A stretch of 45,555 nt of DNA from Rhodospirillales bacterium (lineage in GTDB: Bacteria; Pseudomonadota; Alphaproteobacteria; Kiloniellales; JACOMY01). Of this stretch, positions 7,752 to 16,800 are shown in pieces. The position numbers and the translations under genes were made by a program. The DNA lies in contig JACOMY010000029.1 of the NCBI GenBank assembly GCA_014324045.1, positions 1 through 45,555 of the forward strand. The letters run 5' to 3'. Numbering within the stretch: position 1 is the stretch's first letter; every line of letters starts with the position of its first letter. Under the pieces are notes generated by a model. It made no database searches, was not told the origin of the DNA, and saw only the letters and a list, made by a program, of their open reading frames with translations.

Positions 7752-8192
7752 ATGAGGGATGATTTCGTCCTGCACGAACTGCTGGTCAAGGACTGCTATC
7801 GAATAGCCGATTGGCCGCTGTGCCGCGTGCTCTTGATGGACGATACCCACTATCCCTGGCTGGTGCTGGTTCCCCGCGTCCCCAGCGCGAAGGACCTGGA
7901 CGAGTTGGACGACGAGACCCTGACCGCCTGCATGCGGGAGGTCAGCCTGGCCAGCAGGCGCCTGAAAGAGTTGACCAAAGCACACAAGATCAACGTCGCT
8001 GCTCTGGGCAACCAGTGCCCGCAACTGCATATCCACATCATCGCCCGCTACCGCGAGGATGCGGCCTGGCCAGGCCCGGTCTGGGGCAAGGCGCCACTTA
8101 GTCCCTACCCCGCCGCGACCGGCGTCTTCGGCGCCATGCCGGTCGAGGAGATGCTGAACCGCCTGCGTTCCAGCCTAGGAACGCCCGAATAG
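7752..8192 (+). CDS. HIT (histidine triad) family nucleotide-binding protein
   Basis: The product is 146 residues, the normal size for a single HIT domain. The triad region reads PQLHIHIIAR with His93 and His95; the third, upstream position is Gln91. This fits a well-known subgroup of alphaproteobacterial HIT proteins that have QLHxHxxxR followed by AWPGPVWG, also present here. HIT proteins hydrolyse or transfer nucleotide phosphoramidates and dinucleoside polyphosphates; the exact substrate cannot be read from the sequence. The start at 7752 is chosen because GAAGGAGAG precedes it and the homologous domain begins there; the frame is open further upstream but without conserved sequence. It converges on the caiD-like gene. 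Confidence 0.88.
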   Translation: MRDDFVLHELLVKDCYRIADWPLCRVLLMDDTHYPWLVLVPRVPSAKDLDELDDETLTACMREVSLASRRLKELTKAHKINVAALGNQCPQLHIHIIARYREDAAWPGPVWGKAPLSPYPAATGVFGAMPVEEMLNRLRSSLGTPE

Positions 8193-8377
8193 CGCGTTAC
8201 GCAGCGCTTCGGCCGGCACGGCGCGGAGGCTGCGCTCTATATCCTACGGGGTGCGTCTATGGGGTGGGTTTACCGCTTGCCCGCGGTCCGATCCTGCCGC
8301 CCGTCTTGCATGCCCGGTCTGCGGCGCGCGGCCATTTGCTGCGGTCCAATCGTGCGGGAAGGTTTGACAGACAAGGC

Positions 8378-9208
8378 TTAGCGGCCTTTCCAAAGGGGGG
8401 AGCGTTTTTGGGACAGGGCCGCTATGCCTTCGGCGGCGTCTTCGCTGTCGTAAACACCATTATACACCGGCAGATCGGCCTCACGCATGATGCGATAGGC
8501 TTCGCGTTCGTTAAGGCCTTCGGTGGCGCGGTCGATTTCCTTGATGGCCTGAAGGGAGAGCGGCGCGCAGAGGGCGACGCGCCTGGCCAATGCGCGGGCA
8601 GCGGCCATCAGGTTTTCCTGCGGCACCACTTCGTTTACCAGACCCCAATGCGCCAGTTCCGACGCCGGGACGCGGCGCCCGGTCATGATCATCTCCATCG
8701 CAATGGCGCGCGGCAGGCGGCGCGGCAAGCGGATCACACCGCCGGCATCGGCAACCAAGCCGATCGTGGCTTCGGTTAGCGCGAACTCCGCAGTGTCGGA
8801 GGCCACGATCATGTCCGCGGCCAGGGCCAGTTCAAACCCGCCGCCCAAGGCCATGCCGTTGACCGCGGCAATGACGGGCTTCTTGAGGTCCCAATACTCC
8901 GTCAGACCGGCAAATCCACCGATTCCCTGATCGGCATCCGGCGCTTCGCCTTCGGCAGCGGCTTTCAGATCCCAACCGGCGCAAAAGAATCGCTCACCGC
9001 CACCGGTGACGATGCCGACGGACAGACCGTCATCGTTTTGCAGTTCTTCGAATGCGGCGCCCAGAAGTTTCGATGTCGCTGCGTCGATGGCGTTGGCCTT
9101 GGGCCGGTCGAGCGTTATTTCCAGGCTACGCCCCGATCTTCGTGTTTTCACGCTTTGTGCTTTTACGTTTTGTGTTCTCGGTCTTTGTATTTTCGGGGGG
9201 CCGCTCAT
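8378..9208 (-). CDS. caiD: CaiD-like crotonobetainyl-CoA hydratase (crotonase family)
   Basis: The product is 276 residues. It carries the CaiD-specific stretch [19 protein letters not shown] and then GGFAGLTE, the oxyanion-hole segment [19 protein letters not shown], the catalytic-loop [15 protein letters not shown] with a retained Glu, and the terminal RSPLWKGR. These agree closely with what I recall of E. coli CaiD, which hydrates crotonobetainyl-CoA to L-carnitinyl-CoA. The first 25 or so residues are basic and not conserved, so the start may be a little downstream. It lies 55 bases after an NDP-forming acyl-CoA ligase gene on the same strand, and the two probably act in sequence: the ligase activates a carnitine-like or short branched acid and CaiD hydrates or dehydrates it. 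A general enoyl-CoA hydratase role is the alternative. Confidence 0.85.
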   Translation of the reverse strand: MSGPPKIQRPRTQNVKAQSVKTRRSGRSLEITLDRPKANAIDAATSKLLGAAFEELQNDDGLSVGIVTGGGERFFCAGWDLKAAAEGEAPDADQGIGGFAGLTEYWDLKKPVIAAVNGMALGGGFELALAADMIVASDTAEFALTEATIGLVADAGGVIRLPRRLPRAIAMEMIMTGRRVPASELAHWGLVNEVVPQENLMAAARALARRVALCAPLSLQAIKEIDRATEGLNEREAYRIMREADLPVYNGVYDSEDAAEGIAALSQKRSPLWKGR

Positions 9209-9263
9209 GCGATTTTCTCCCTTACAAAAAGCATGCGGTCCTCCATCGCGTCAGGCGACACCT

Positions 9264-11369
9264 TCATCTGCTGGCTTTTGTCGGGTTGAGTTTCAGGACC
9301 GCGTCCACCGCCAAGGCACCTTTGCGTCCCACCAAGATCGGGTTAATTTCGATTTCTTCCACCTTGCCGCCCGCGGCAAAGCCCGCCAGCGCTTCCAGCA
9401 TGTCAAGCAGCGCCGCACGGTCGCCCGCCGGGGCGCTGCGCCATCCAGCCAGCTTCTTGTTCGTTTTCAGCCTGTTCAGGGCTCGTTCGATTTCATGGCG
9501 GGTAAAGGGCGCGGCCAGCAGCGCGCTGTCGTTCCACAATTCGGCCTCGACGCCGCCACCGGCAATCGTCATCATCGGGCCGGTCGCCGGATCGAAGGTG
9601 ACGGAGGCCATGATCTCGGCCACGGCATCCGGCGCCATGGTTTCAACCAACACCCGGCCGAACGCGATGCCGGGGGCCAACCGGGCCATGTCCTCGCGCA
9701 TTCTCGCCACTGCGCCGGCAACCTCCCGGCGGGTCTTCAGACCGATCCGGACGGCGCCGACTTCGGTCTTGTGCAAAAGGCGCGCATCCAAAGCCTTCAG
9801 CGCCACCGGAAAGCCCAATTCAACCGCCTTGTCCGCAGCTTGCTCCGGATCGCAAGCGGCGAAGACGGGCACCGGCACCCCCGCTTGTCTCAAGAAGGAT
9901 TTCGCGACGGCTTCGTCGCAGCGTTGTCCGCCTGAGGGCGGCAGGCTGTTCACCTGCACCAGCTTCCCGACACCCTCGGCACAGAGTTCCTCGCGCCGTT
10001 CGCGCCAACGCACCGCGTGGGACAAGGCTTTGATGCATTCCTCAAGCCCCTGCATCGCCGCTAACCCGAGATCCTGCGTGTGCTTCCGGGCAGCCAGGGG
10101 AAAGCAATCGACCATCGGCGCCAATTGAAGCGACGCGATTCCGCGGCCCATGCAGGCGGCGCCCAATGCCGCGACCTGGGCCTCGTATTCCGTCATGTCC
10201 CACATACCTTCCCGCGGGTAGTTCTGCACCATCAGCGCTACGTCATAGCCTTCGTCGAGCAGTGCGGAATAGACCGCCTCTTGCCGGTCCTTGTCGTTCC
10301 AGGCCGCCATGGTCACGTCCTGCGGATTGCAGGGGGTAGCAATGTCCGGCAGCAACTCCCGCAGCCTGCCGGCGCATTCCCCGCCGGGCTGCGGCAGGTC
10401 AAATCCCGCTGCAGTCAGATGATCCGCCAGCATCACGCCCATAACGCCGGACACCGCAGTCACCAAAACCCGGCGCCCATGCGGCATCTGGCCGGAATCA
10501 ACGAGCTTTAGCGTTTCAAAGAATTCACTCTCGGAAGCGGTCGAGACGATTCCCAGGCGATCGAACAGTGCTTCCCAAGACGCGGCTGCCCCTGCCATCG
10601 AAGCCGTGTGCGAGACAGCAGCTTGTGCACCTGCGGCGGTCTTGCCGAACTTGAGCGCGACAATCGGCTTACCCAGTTTCAGCGACTTGACCGCGGCCCG
10701 GCGAAGCCCCAGAATGTCATGCAAACCTTCGAAAGATAGACCTACGGCGCTGACCCTCGGGTCGTCCAACAGATAGTCCACGCAGGCTGCCACCCCGATC
10801 GCGGCCTGGTTGCCGCAACCGACCATGTGGGTGATCGCCAAGCCCCGGTCGCTGAATACCGCGTCGCATAAAAAACCGCCGCCCTGGCTGACAATCGCGA
10901 CCCCGCGTTCGGTTCGATGAACGCCGAACCGATCCATCATCGCTGCCATCGGATCCGCGTAATTCACCAGACCGATAGCGTTGGGCCCCAGCATAGCCAT
11001 GTCACCGGCCGCAGCGATCAGACGTTGTTGCAGTTGGTGCCCAGCCTCTCCGGTTTCGGCAAACCCGGCAGCATTGCACACCACGGCGCGGCATCCTTTG
11101 CGGCGCAGCACCGCAAGGGCTTCGATCGCTGCCTCACGATTGATGGCGACAAAAGCCAAGTCCGGCGATTCCGGCAGATCCTCGATCGTGGAAAAGCACG
11201 AATAGCCTTCAAGCACATCGTATCTCGGATGCACCACCCAAGTGTCGCCTGCGAAGCCAAGGTCGCTATGGTATTTCAGGGCCGGCGCCAAATTGCGCCC
11301 GCCCACGAAGACCACCCGGCCCGGTTTGAACAATGGATCGAGCTTGTGGGGATCAGGCCTGTGAATCAT
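9264..11369 (-). CDS. NDP-forming acyl-CoA synthetase (acetate-CoA ligase family, fused alpha-beta)
   Basis: The product is 701 residues, the usual length for fused ADP-forming acyl-CoA synthetases. An N-terminal CoA-binding Rossmann domain (about 10-130; FKPGRVVFVGGRN) is followed by succinyl-CoA-synthetase-like flavodoxin domains with AVSHTASMAG, holding the expected phospho-histidine. The C-terminal ATP-grasp domain (about 480-700) has FPVALKALDARLLHKTEVGAV and EEIEINPILV. These enzymes make acyl-CoA from acid, CoA and NTP with release of NDP and phosphate. The start at 11369 has GGGAGA six bases upstream; an upstream TTG at 11399 is less likely. With caiD downstream it probably forms a two-gene operon. 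It may play the CoA-activating role that CaiC, an AMP-forming ligase, plays in enteric carnitine operons (inference). Confidence 0.85.
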   Translation of the reverse strand: MIHRPDPHKLDPLFKPGRVVFVGGRNLAPALKYHSDLGFAGDTWVVHPRYDVLEGYSCFSTIEDLPESPDLAFVAINREAAIEALAVLRRKGCRAVVCNAAGFAETGEAGHQLQQRLIAAAGDMAMLGPNAIGLVNYADPMAAMMDRFGVHRTERGVAIVSQGGGFLCDAVFSDRGLAITHMVGCGNQAAIGVAACVDYLLDDPRVSAVGLSFEGLHDILGLRRAAVKSLKLGKPIVALKFGKTAAGAQAAVSHTASMAGAAASWEALFDRLGIVSTASESEFFETLKLVDSGQMPHGRRVLVTAVSGVMGVMLADHLTAAGFDLPQPGGECAGRLRELLPDIATPCNPQDVTMAAWNDKDRQEAVYSALLDEGYDVALMVQNYPREGMWDMTEYEAQVAALGAACMGRGIASLQLAPMVDCFPLAARKHTQDLGLAAMQGLEECIKALSHAVRWRERREELCAEGVGKLVQVNSLPPSGGQRCDEAVAKSFLRQAGVPVPVFAACDPEQAADKAVELGFPVALKALDARLLHKTEVGAVRIGLKTRREVAGAVARMREDMARLAPGIAFGRVLVETMAPDAVAEIMASVTFDPATGPMMTIAGGGVEAELWNDSALLAAPFTRHEIERALNRLKTNKKLAGWRSAPAGDRAALLDMLEALAGFAAGGKVEEIEINPILVGRKGALAVDAVLKLNPTKASR

Positions 11370-11492
11370 GCCGGTCTCCCGCCGGTCGAAGCAGTACAAA
11401 GAGTTCGAAGCGTTGCAAACAATTTACGGGCATGAGCATCCGATCATGCTGGCGCGCCTGCCAATCGCCTCGACGCGCCGGAGGGAACTCTA

Positions 11493-12161
11493 CTAGGCTG
11501 CTTCCGAATCGGTCCGGGACTTGGTGACGTAGGCTTTCCGGCAGTGCTCGGCGCAGTAAGACTTGCCGGGCAAGGTATCGGCCTCGCAAAAATGAAAATC
11601 CTTGTCGCCCGGATCGCCGACTGGCCAAGAGCAGCGGCCGACCCGGCCCGGACCCTCGCTTTGCCGCTTGGCCGGCAGACCGAGCTGTTGCATCGCCTCT
11701 GCCGTGGTGAGCGACTGGCGCCCCCGGCGCGTTACCGGGACAAAGCGTGCGGCCGTGCCGGTATCGGGTTCGGTCTCAAGCTTGGTCTCCGGGGCGGCCA
11801 GCGGCTTGGCCGACGCGGCCGCCACAGGGTTTTCGCTTGAGAGATCTGCCGCCGGTGCCGCCGACAAGGTCGGCCGCGCCAAGGCGGCCACCCGCCGTAC
11901 CGGCGGCTTGCTACGCTTGTGAATCGGTGACGGGCGGGCGGAAAGCTTAAGGCGATGCGCTTTGCCGACTACCGCATTCTTCGTCATACCGAGAACGCGC
12001 CCGATCGAAGACGCGCTCAACCCCTGTTCCCAAAGTACCTTGAGTTGCGAAATACTCGCTTCATTCCAGGCCGGGTTTTCTCCAGGACGACGGTTGCTCA
12101 TACCGTCCTCCGTTTCGCGGGCTACCTGTCCGACGCCCGGCAACGCACTGTCTTGGCTCAT
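11493..12161 (-). CDS. gcrA: GcrA-type cell-cycle transcriptional regulator
   Basis: The product is 222 residues. The helix-turn-helix near the N-terminus (about 32-70) reads LKVLWEQGLSASSIGRVLG and NAVVGKAHRLKLSAR, the GcrA hallmark. The C-terminal part carries GRCSWPVGDPGDKDFHFCEA and then GKSYCAEHCRKAYV, the conserved Cys/His segment that ends GcrA proteins. Between them is a variable Pro/Ala linker. GcrA binds the housekeeping sigma factor and stimulates transcription at promoters carrying GANTC sites methylated by CcrM (known from Caulobacter). Two starts both have GGAGG: 12161 (used here) and 12101, closer to the usual family start. The upstream region has a candidate promoter whose -35 element overlaps a GANTC site. 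Confidence 0.9.
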   Translation of the reverse strand: MSQDSALPGVGQVARETEDGMSNRRPGENPAWNEASISQLKVLWEQGLSASSIGRVLGMTKNAVVGKAHRLKLSARPSPIHKRSKPPVRRVAALARPTLSAAPAADLSSENPVAAASAKPLAAPETKLETEPDTGTAARFVPVTRRGRQSLTTAEAMQQLGLPAKRQSEGPGRVGRCSWPVGDPGDKDFHFCEADTLPGKSYCAEHCRKAYVTKSRTDSEAA

Positions 12162-12204
12162 CCTGTGCCTCCACCGATATGTTGAGGTACGTTCGATTTT
12201 TCAC

Positions 12205-12237
12205 ACTATATACTGCGTACTCCCTCCTTGTCGAGTC
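12205..12237 (-). promoter_or_regulatory. Candidate gcrA promoter with a GANTC methylation site at the -35 element
   Basis: Read on the minus strand there is TCGACA (12234-12229), an 18-base spacer and TATAGT (12210-12205), about 43 bases before the gcrA start. GACTC (12233-12237), a CcrM-type GANTC site, overlaps the -35 hexamer. The segment is AT-rich within GC-rich surroundings. Confidence 0.4.
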
Positions 12238-12401
12238 ACCGGAGGCAGTGAGGATATGAAAAACTATCGCTCAACTGAAAAGCGACAACGACCCGGTTTC
12301 TCAGGGAGAAAGACTCGCGCTTCGCCCCGACGCTTGCCGGGCGGCGACAGCCCTGCTAGGGACCGCGGCCAAGATCGCAGGCAAAGGGCTGGAGCGCTCT
12401 C

Positions 12402-13010
12402 ATGACACAGGTCTCTTACAAGCACGCCGGCCCACAGGCGCTATTGTCAGCCGTTGCGGCCATGGTCGCCGCGCTTCGAGTGGGACCACCGCGCCTACCG
12501 CGGGCGCTATTGTCAGCCGTTGCGGCCATGGTCGCCGCGGTGGCGCTTTCTAATTATCTGGTACAGTTCCAAATCAATCGCTGGCTCACCTGGGGGGCCT
12601 TCAGTTATCCGGTCACCTTTCTCGTGACCGATCTGGTCAACAGAAAATTCGGACCGCGCCCGGCCCGAATCGTGGTCGGGATCGGGTTCCTGGCCGCTGC
12701 GATCGTTTCTTTGCTGATCGCGCCCTGGCGCATCGCGGCCGCCTCCGCCAGCGCCTATCTGATCAGCCAACTCCTAGATATCCAGATTTTCAATCGCTTG
12801 CGGCAGTTGAGCTGGTGGCTACCGTCGCTCGTGTCCAGCACCTTAGGCTCGCTGGCCGATACGATCCTGTTCTTCGCCATCGCCTTTGCCGGTACGGGTT
12901 TGGACTGGATCGCTTTGGGCGCGGGCGATTTCTCGGTGAAGCTCGCCTGTGCGCTTTTGATCCTCGTCCCCTTCCGGGTCTTGATGAGCCGCCGGGACGC
13001 GGCGACTTAG
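12402..13010 (+). CDS. VUT-family queuosine precursor transporter (YhhQ/DUF165) with duplicated N-terminal segment
   Basis: The product is 202 residues and highly hydrophobic, with about six membrane segments. Conserved features of the VUT family are SNYLVQFQINRWLTWGAFSYPVTFLVTDL, shown here only in part as NYLVQF and TWGAFSYPVTFLVTDL, then NRKFGPRPAR and a conserved QLLDIQIFNRLR. Members import queuine or preQ precursors for tRNA modification. The first membrane helix is preceded by a second copy of its own beginning, LLSAVAAMVAA, created by a 66-base in-frame duplication; without it the protein would have normal length. In-frame ATGs at 12462 and 12528 inside the repeats could serve as alternative starts. 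It is divergent from gcrA and its stop overlaps the convergent next gene by four bases. Confidence 0.85.
   Translation: MTQVSYKHAGPQALLSAVAAMVAALRVGPPRLPRALLSAVAAMVAAVALSNYLVQFQINRWLTWGAFSYPVTFLVTDLVNRKFGPRPARIVVGIGFLAAAIVSLLIAPWRIAAASASAYLISQLLDIQIFNRLRQLSWWLPSLVSSTLGSLADTILFFAIAFAGTGLDWIALGAGDFSVKLACALLILVPFRVLMSRRDAAT
12437..12539 (+). repeat. 37-bp perfect direct repeat, 66-bp period, inside the transporter gene
   Basis: Bases 12437-12473 are identical to 12503-12539, separated by 29 different bases. The 66-base period is 22 codons, so the frame is kept. The second copy is the one that continues into the conserved transporter sequence, so the first copy is the added one. It is either a recent natural duplication or a sequence assembly artefact. 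Confidence 0.9.
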
Positions 13011-13573
13011 CCAAACGAGGCCGCGGGCACCCTAAAGCCTAGGGAGTAGTTCACCAACTCCTCCGCAGTCTCGGCATAGACAAGGGTACCGGAGTAGTCG
13101 AACCAGTCGAACCTGCGGTCCGCATTCCCGGAGTCCGCGTCCTGCCGGCCGGAGATAAACTGCATCACCACACGCGCCGTCTGGCCTGTTCCCACCAAGG
13201 CCATGCCCTCGCCCTCACCGATCCCGCTAGCGCTCTGCAAACCGTAGAAGATGGCGCGCGAGTCAAAACCCTTGAAGAGCTTACGGTCGAGGATGCCCAG
13301 CTGTACCGACTTGTTCGAAGTGTTAGTCAACTCCAGCGAGGTCAGGACCTGGATGTAGAGCTGTTCGTTGATCGACAGCGGCGAAGAGAGGGCCTCGTAA
13401 GCCTCGCCCATCATCGCGCCCATGGTGAAGGAGATCGGCTCCGAATCCGCTTCCCCTGCCTCTTCTTGCGCGATCGCAATAGACGCCATGCTGGCGGCTG
13501 GCAGGGTCAAGGCCGCCCCGCCGATCAGTAGTTCCCGCCTGCCAAAGACGCGCTTGCCGTCATCGAACTGCAT
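13007..13573 (-). CDS. Tat-exported protein of unknown function
   Basis: The product is 188 residues. The N-terminus has a twin-arginine motif (FGRRELLIGG, Arg12-Arg13), a moderately hydrophobic run and an AxA-like cleavage region near SIAIAQ. Export of a folded, possibly cofactor-bound protein through the Tat system is therefore likely. The mature part is acidic and free of cysteine; it looks like a compact beta-rich domain (LYIQVLTSLELTNTSNKSVQ, TARVVMQFISG). No family is recognised. Its stop overlaps the convergent transporter stop by four bases, so there is no room for a terminator between them. The start at 13573 agrees with the signal sequence. Confidence 0.75.
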   Translation of the reverse strand: MQFDDGKRVFGRRELLIGGAALTLPAASMASIAIAQEEAGEADSEPISFTMGAMMGEAYEALSSPLSINEQLYIQVLTSLELTNTSNKSVQLGILDRKLFKGFDSRAIFYGLQSASGIGEGEGMALVGTGQTARVVMQFISGRQDADSGNADRRFDWFDYSGTLVYAETAEELVNYSLGFRVPAASFG

Positions 13574-13878
13574 CGAAGATCACTCCTGCCCAAGGGCCGG
13601 TCCGCCCGCCCTGCAGGCCAAGCACCTGCGGGCTCGATACCGGTCTCTGTTCGAACCCTAGGCCTAGAGCCTGCACGATCTCGCGATCGTCCACGCGTCC
13701 TAGACCACGCCTGCACTGGAGCCTATAGGCCACTTGGCCAAGTGGCAAGCGTAGCGGCGCCCCTGTGCTAAGGAATCGCAGGACTTTCGGCGGAGTCGCC
13801 GGAGGCAAGCGGCGGAGAACCTCCACCTCATCGCCAAGGTTGATATTGCGACCTACTTCCCTTCGGCCGAGCACCCCC
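13574..13878. other. Intergenic region with an 18-bp palindrome
   Basis: The 305 bases between the Tat-protein start and the 5-oxoprolinase stop contain a perfect palindrome GCCACTTGGCCAAGTGGC at 13729-13746, which could be an operator or a terminator stem without a U-tract. A minus-strand frame (TTG at 13922 to TGA at 13560, 120 codons) spans the gap. It overlaps both flanking genes, has a rare start, no good ribosome site and no recognisable domain, so it is not called as a gene. Confidence 0.4.
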
Positions 13879-16800
13879 TTAAGGTTTCCCGAAACCGCCG
13901 CCCGCCGGCGTTTCCACGACAATCACGTCGCCGGGTCCCACCTCGCGTTGATCCGTTCCAGAGAGGACGTCGCGCGTGCCATCGGAGCGCTCCAGCCAGT
14001 TGTGGCCCAAGCGCCCCGGCGCGCCTCCTGCCAAGCCGAAGGGGGGAATGCGGCGGTGATTGGAGAGCAGAGCAACGGTCATGGCGTCCAGGAAGCGCAG
14101 CCGACGGATGGTGCCGTCGCCACCGCGGTGACGACCGCGACCGCCGGATCCGCGATTGATACGGAAGTCTTCCAGCAAGACGGGGAAACGCCACTCCAAG
14201 ACCTCGGGATCGGTCAAACGCGCGTTGGTCATGTGCGTGTGTACGGCAGAGGTGCCGTCGAAGTCGGGGCCTGCACCGGCGCCGCCGCAGATGGTCTCGT
14301 AGTACTGATAGCGGGCATTGCCGAAGGTAAGGTTGTTCATCGTGCCTTGCGAAGCTGCCAGTACACCTAGAGCACCGTAGAGCGCGTCGGCGATGCACTG
14401 GCTGGTCTCGACATTGCCGGCAACCACGGCGGCTGGATAGCTGGGGTTCAGCATCGAGCCCTCCGGGATGACGATCTCCAAGGGCTTGAGGCAGCCCTCG
14501 TTCATCGGGATTTCCTCGTCCACCAAGGTGCGGAAGACGTAGAGCACGGCGGCACGGCAGACCGCCGAGGGAGCATTGAAGTTGGTCTCCTGTTGCGCGC
14601 TGCTGCCGGTGAAGTCGATCTTGGCGGAGCGGGTGGCGCGGTCGATTGAGACCGCAACGCCGATCTGGGCACCATTATCTAACTCGTAAGTAAAGGAACC
14701 GCTCTTCAAGACGCCCAGAACACGGCGCACCTGTTCTTCGGCATTGTCCTGCACATGGCGCATATAGGCCTGCACCACGGGTAGTGTGAAATGGGCTACC
14801 ATGCGGCGCAGTTCCGCTACGCCCTTCTCGTTGGCAGCGATCTGGGCCTTGAGGTCGGCGATGTTCTGGTAGGGATCGCGTGCCGGATAGGGGCCGCTCT
14901 TCAGCAGCGCCGTCATTTCCTCTTCGAGGAAGCGCCCGCGATCGACCAGCAGCACATTGTCGATCAGAACGCCTTCCTCCTCCACCACCTTGGAGTTCGG
15001 CGGCATGGAACCGGGGGTCAGCCCGCCGATATCGGCGTGGTGGCCGCGGCTGCCGACGTAGAACAGGATATTCGCTCCAGCTTCGTCGAAGGCCGGGGTG
15101 ACGACGGTGACGTCCGGCAGGTGCGTGCCCCCGTTGTAAGGCGCATTCAGCACGAAAACGTCGCCCGGCCGCACGGCCGCGCCCCGCGCGCGGATGACGG
15201 CGCGGACACTTTCGCTCATGGAGCCCAAGTGAACCGGCATGTGCGGCGCATTGGCGACCAGGTTGCCCTGCCGGTCGAAGACAGCGCAGGAGAAGTCCAA
15301 GCGCTCCTTGATATTCACCGAGTAGGAGGTGTTTTCCAAAGTAGAGCCCATCTGCTCGGCAATCGACATGAAGAGATTGTTGAAGATCTCCAGCATGATG
15401 GGATCGACCGAGGTACCCACCGCCACCTGGCGCGCCAAGGGCACCACACGGGTCAGCACCAACTGACCCCGGTCGGTCATCCTGGCCTGCCAACCGGGCT
15501 CGACGACGTTCGTCGAGGTCGGCTCGACAATTACCGCCGGGCCGTCAATGCTTGCGCCCGCGCCCAAGGTTCGGCGTTCGTAAAGAGGCGCCTCGTGCCA
15601 TTCACCGCCGCTGAAGAGCCAGACGCGGTCCAGAGGGTCCGGCTGCGCGGTGGCGCCTGCCTCTAAGAAGGAAGCCTCCGCCGCGATGCCGGTGTGGCCG
15701 ACCGCTTCGACCGAGACGGCTTCCAAGATCAGCTGCTTGTCCGGAACGATGAAGCCGTAGCGCGCCCGATGCACCTCCTCGAAACGCGCCTGGACCTCCA
15801 CTCGGCCTCCGCTGTTGACGACCAAGGCCGAGTCGGTGCCCTCGTAGCGCAAATGCAGGCGCCGCAGCACCTCGATATCGGCGTCCGCGATGCCCTGGCG
15901 GGCAACCTCCGCCGCTGCCGCCGAGACCAAGGGGGAGAAGTGCGCCTCCAGGCTCGCAAAGGCCGCGTCCAAGGGCGCTTCCACCGCCCGCTCGCGTAGA
16001 GCCCGAAGATCGGCGAGCCCCATGCCGTAGGCCGAGAGCACGCCGGCATAGGCATGCAGGAAGACCTGCGTCATCCCCAAGGCGTCGGCCACCAGACAAG
16101 CATGCTGCCCGCCGGCACCGCCAAAGCAGCACAGCGTGTAGTCAGTCACGTCGTAGCCGCGCTGCACCGAGATCTCCTTGATCGCATTAGCCATGTTGGC
16201 AATGGCGACGGTCAGGAAGCCTTCCGCCACCCGCTCGGGCACCTGCAGTTCGCCTGTGGCCTGAGCAATCTCTTGTGCCAGAGCTGCGAACATCTCCCGC
16301 ACGATCGCGCCGTCCAGAGGTCGGTCGCCGTCGGGACCGAAGACCGGCGGAAAGTGCTGCGGTGTCAGCTTACCCAGCATGACGTTGCAGTCGGTGACGG
16401 TCAGCGGCCCACCGCGGCGATAGCAGGCTGGGCCGGGATTGGCGCCGGCGCTGTCGGGCCCGACACGGTAGCGGGCTCCGTCGAAATGCAGGATCGAGCC
16501 GCCGCCAGCCGCCACCGTGTTTATGCGCAACATGGGCGCGCGCATGCGCACGCCTGCAACGAGGCTCTCGAAGGAGCGCTCGTAACTGCCAGCATAGTGC
16601 GAAACGTCGGTCGAGGTACCGCCCATGTCGAAGCCGACGATGCGCGGGAAGCCGTTCATCTCGCTGGCCCTGACCGCCCCGACAATCCCCCCGGCAGGAC
16701 CCGATAGGATCGAATCCTTGCCTTGAAAGAAGCGGGCATCGGCCAAGCCACCGTTCGACTGCATGAACATGAGGCGGGTCTCGCCCAATTCCCCAGCCAC

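Noticed and set aside
13560-13922. 120-codon minus-strand frame between 5-oxoprolinase and the Tat protein
   Set aside because: It overlaps both neighbours, starts with TTG without a ribosome site and shows no domain; coding status is uncertain, so it was noted only in the intergenic entry.
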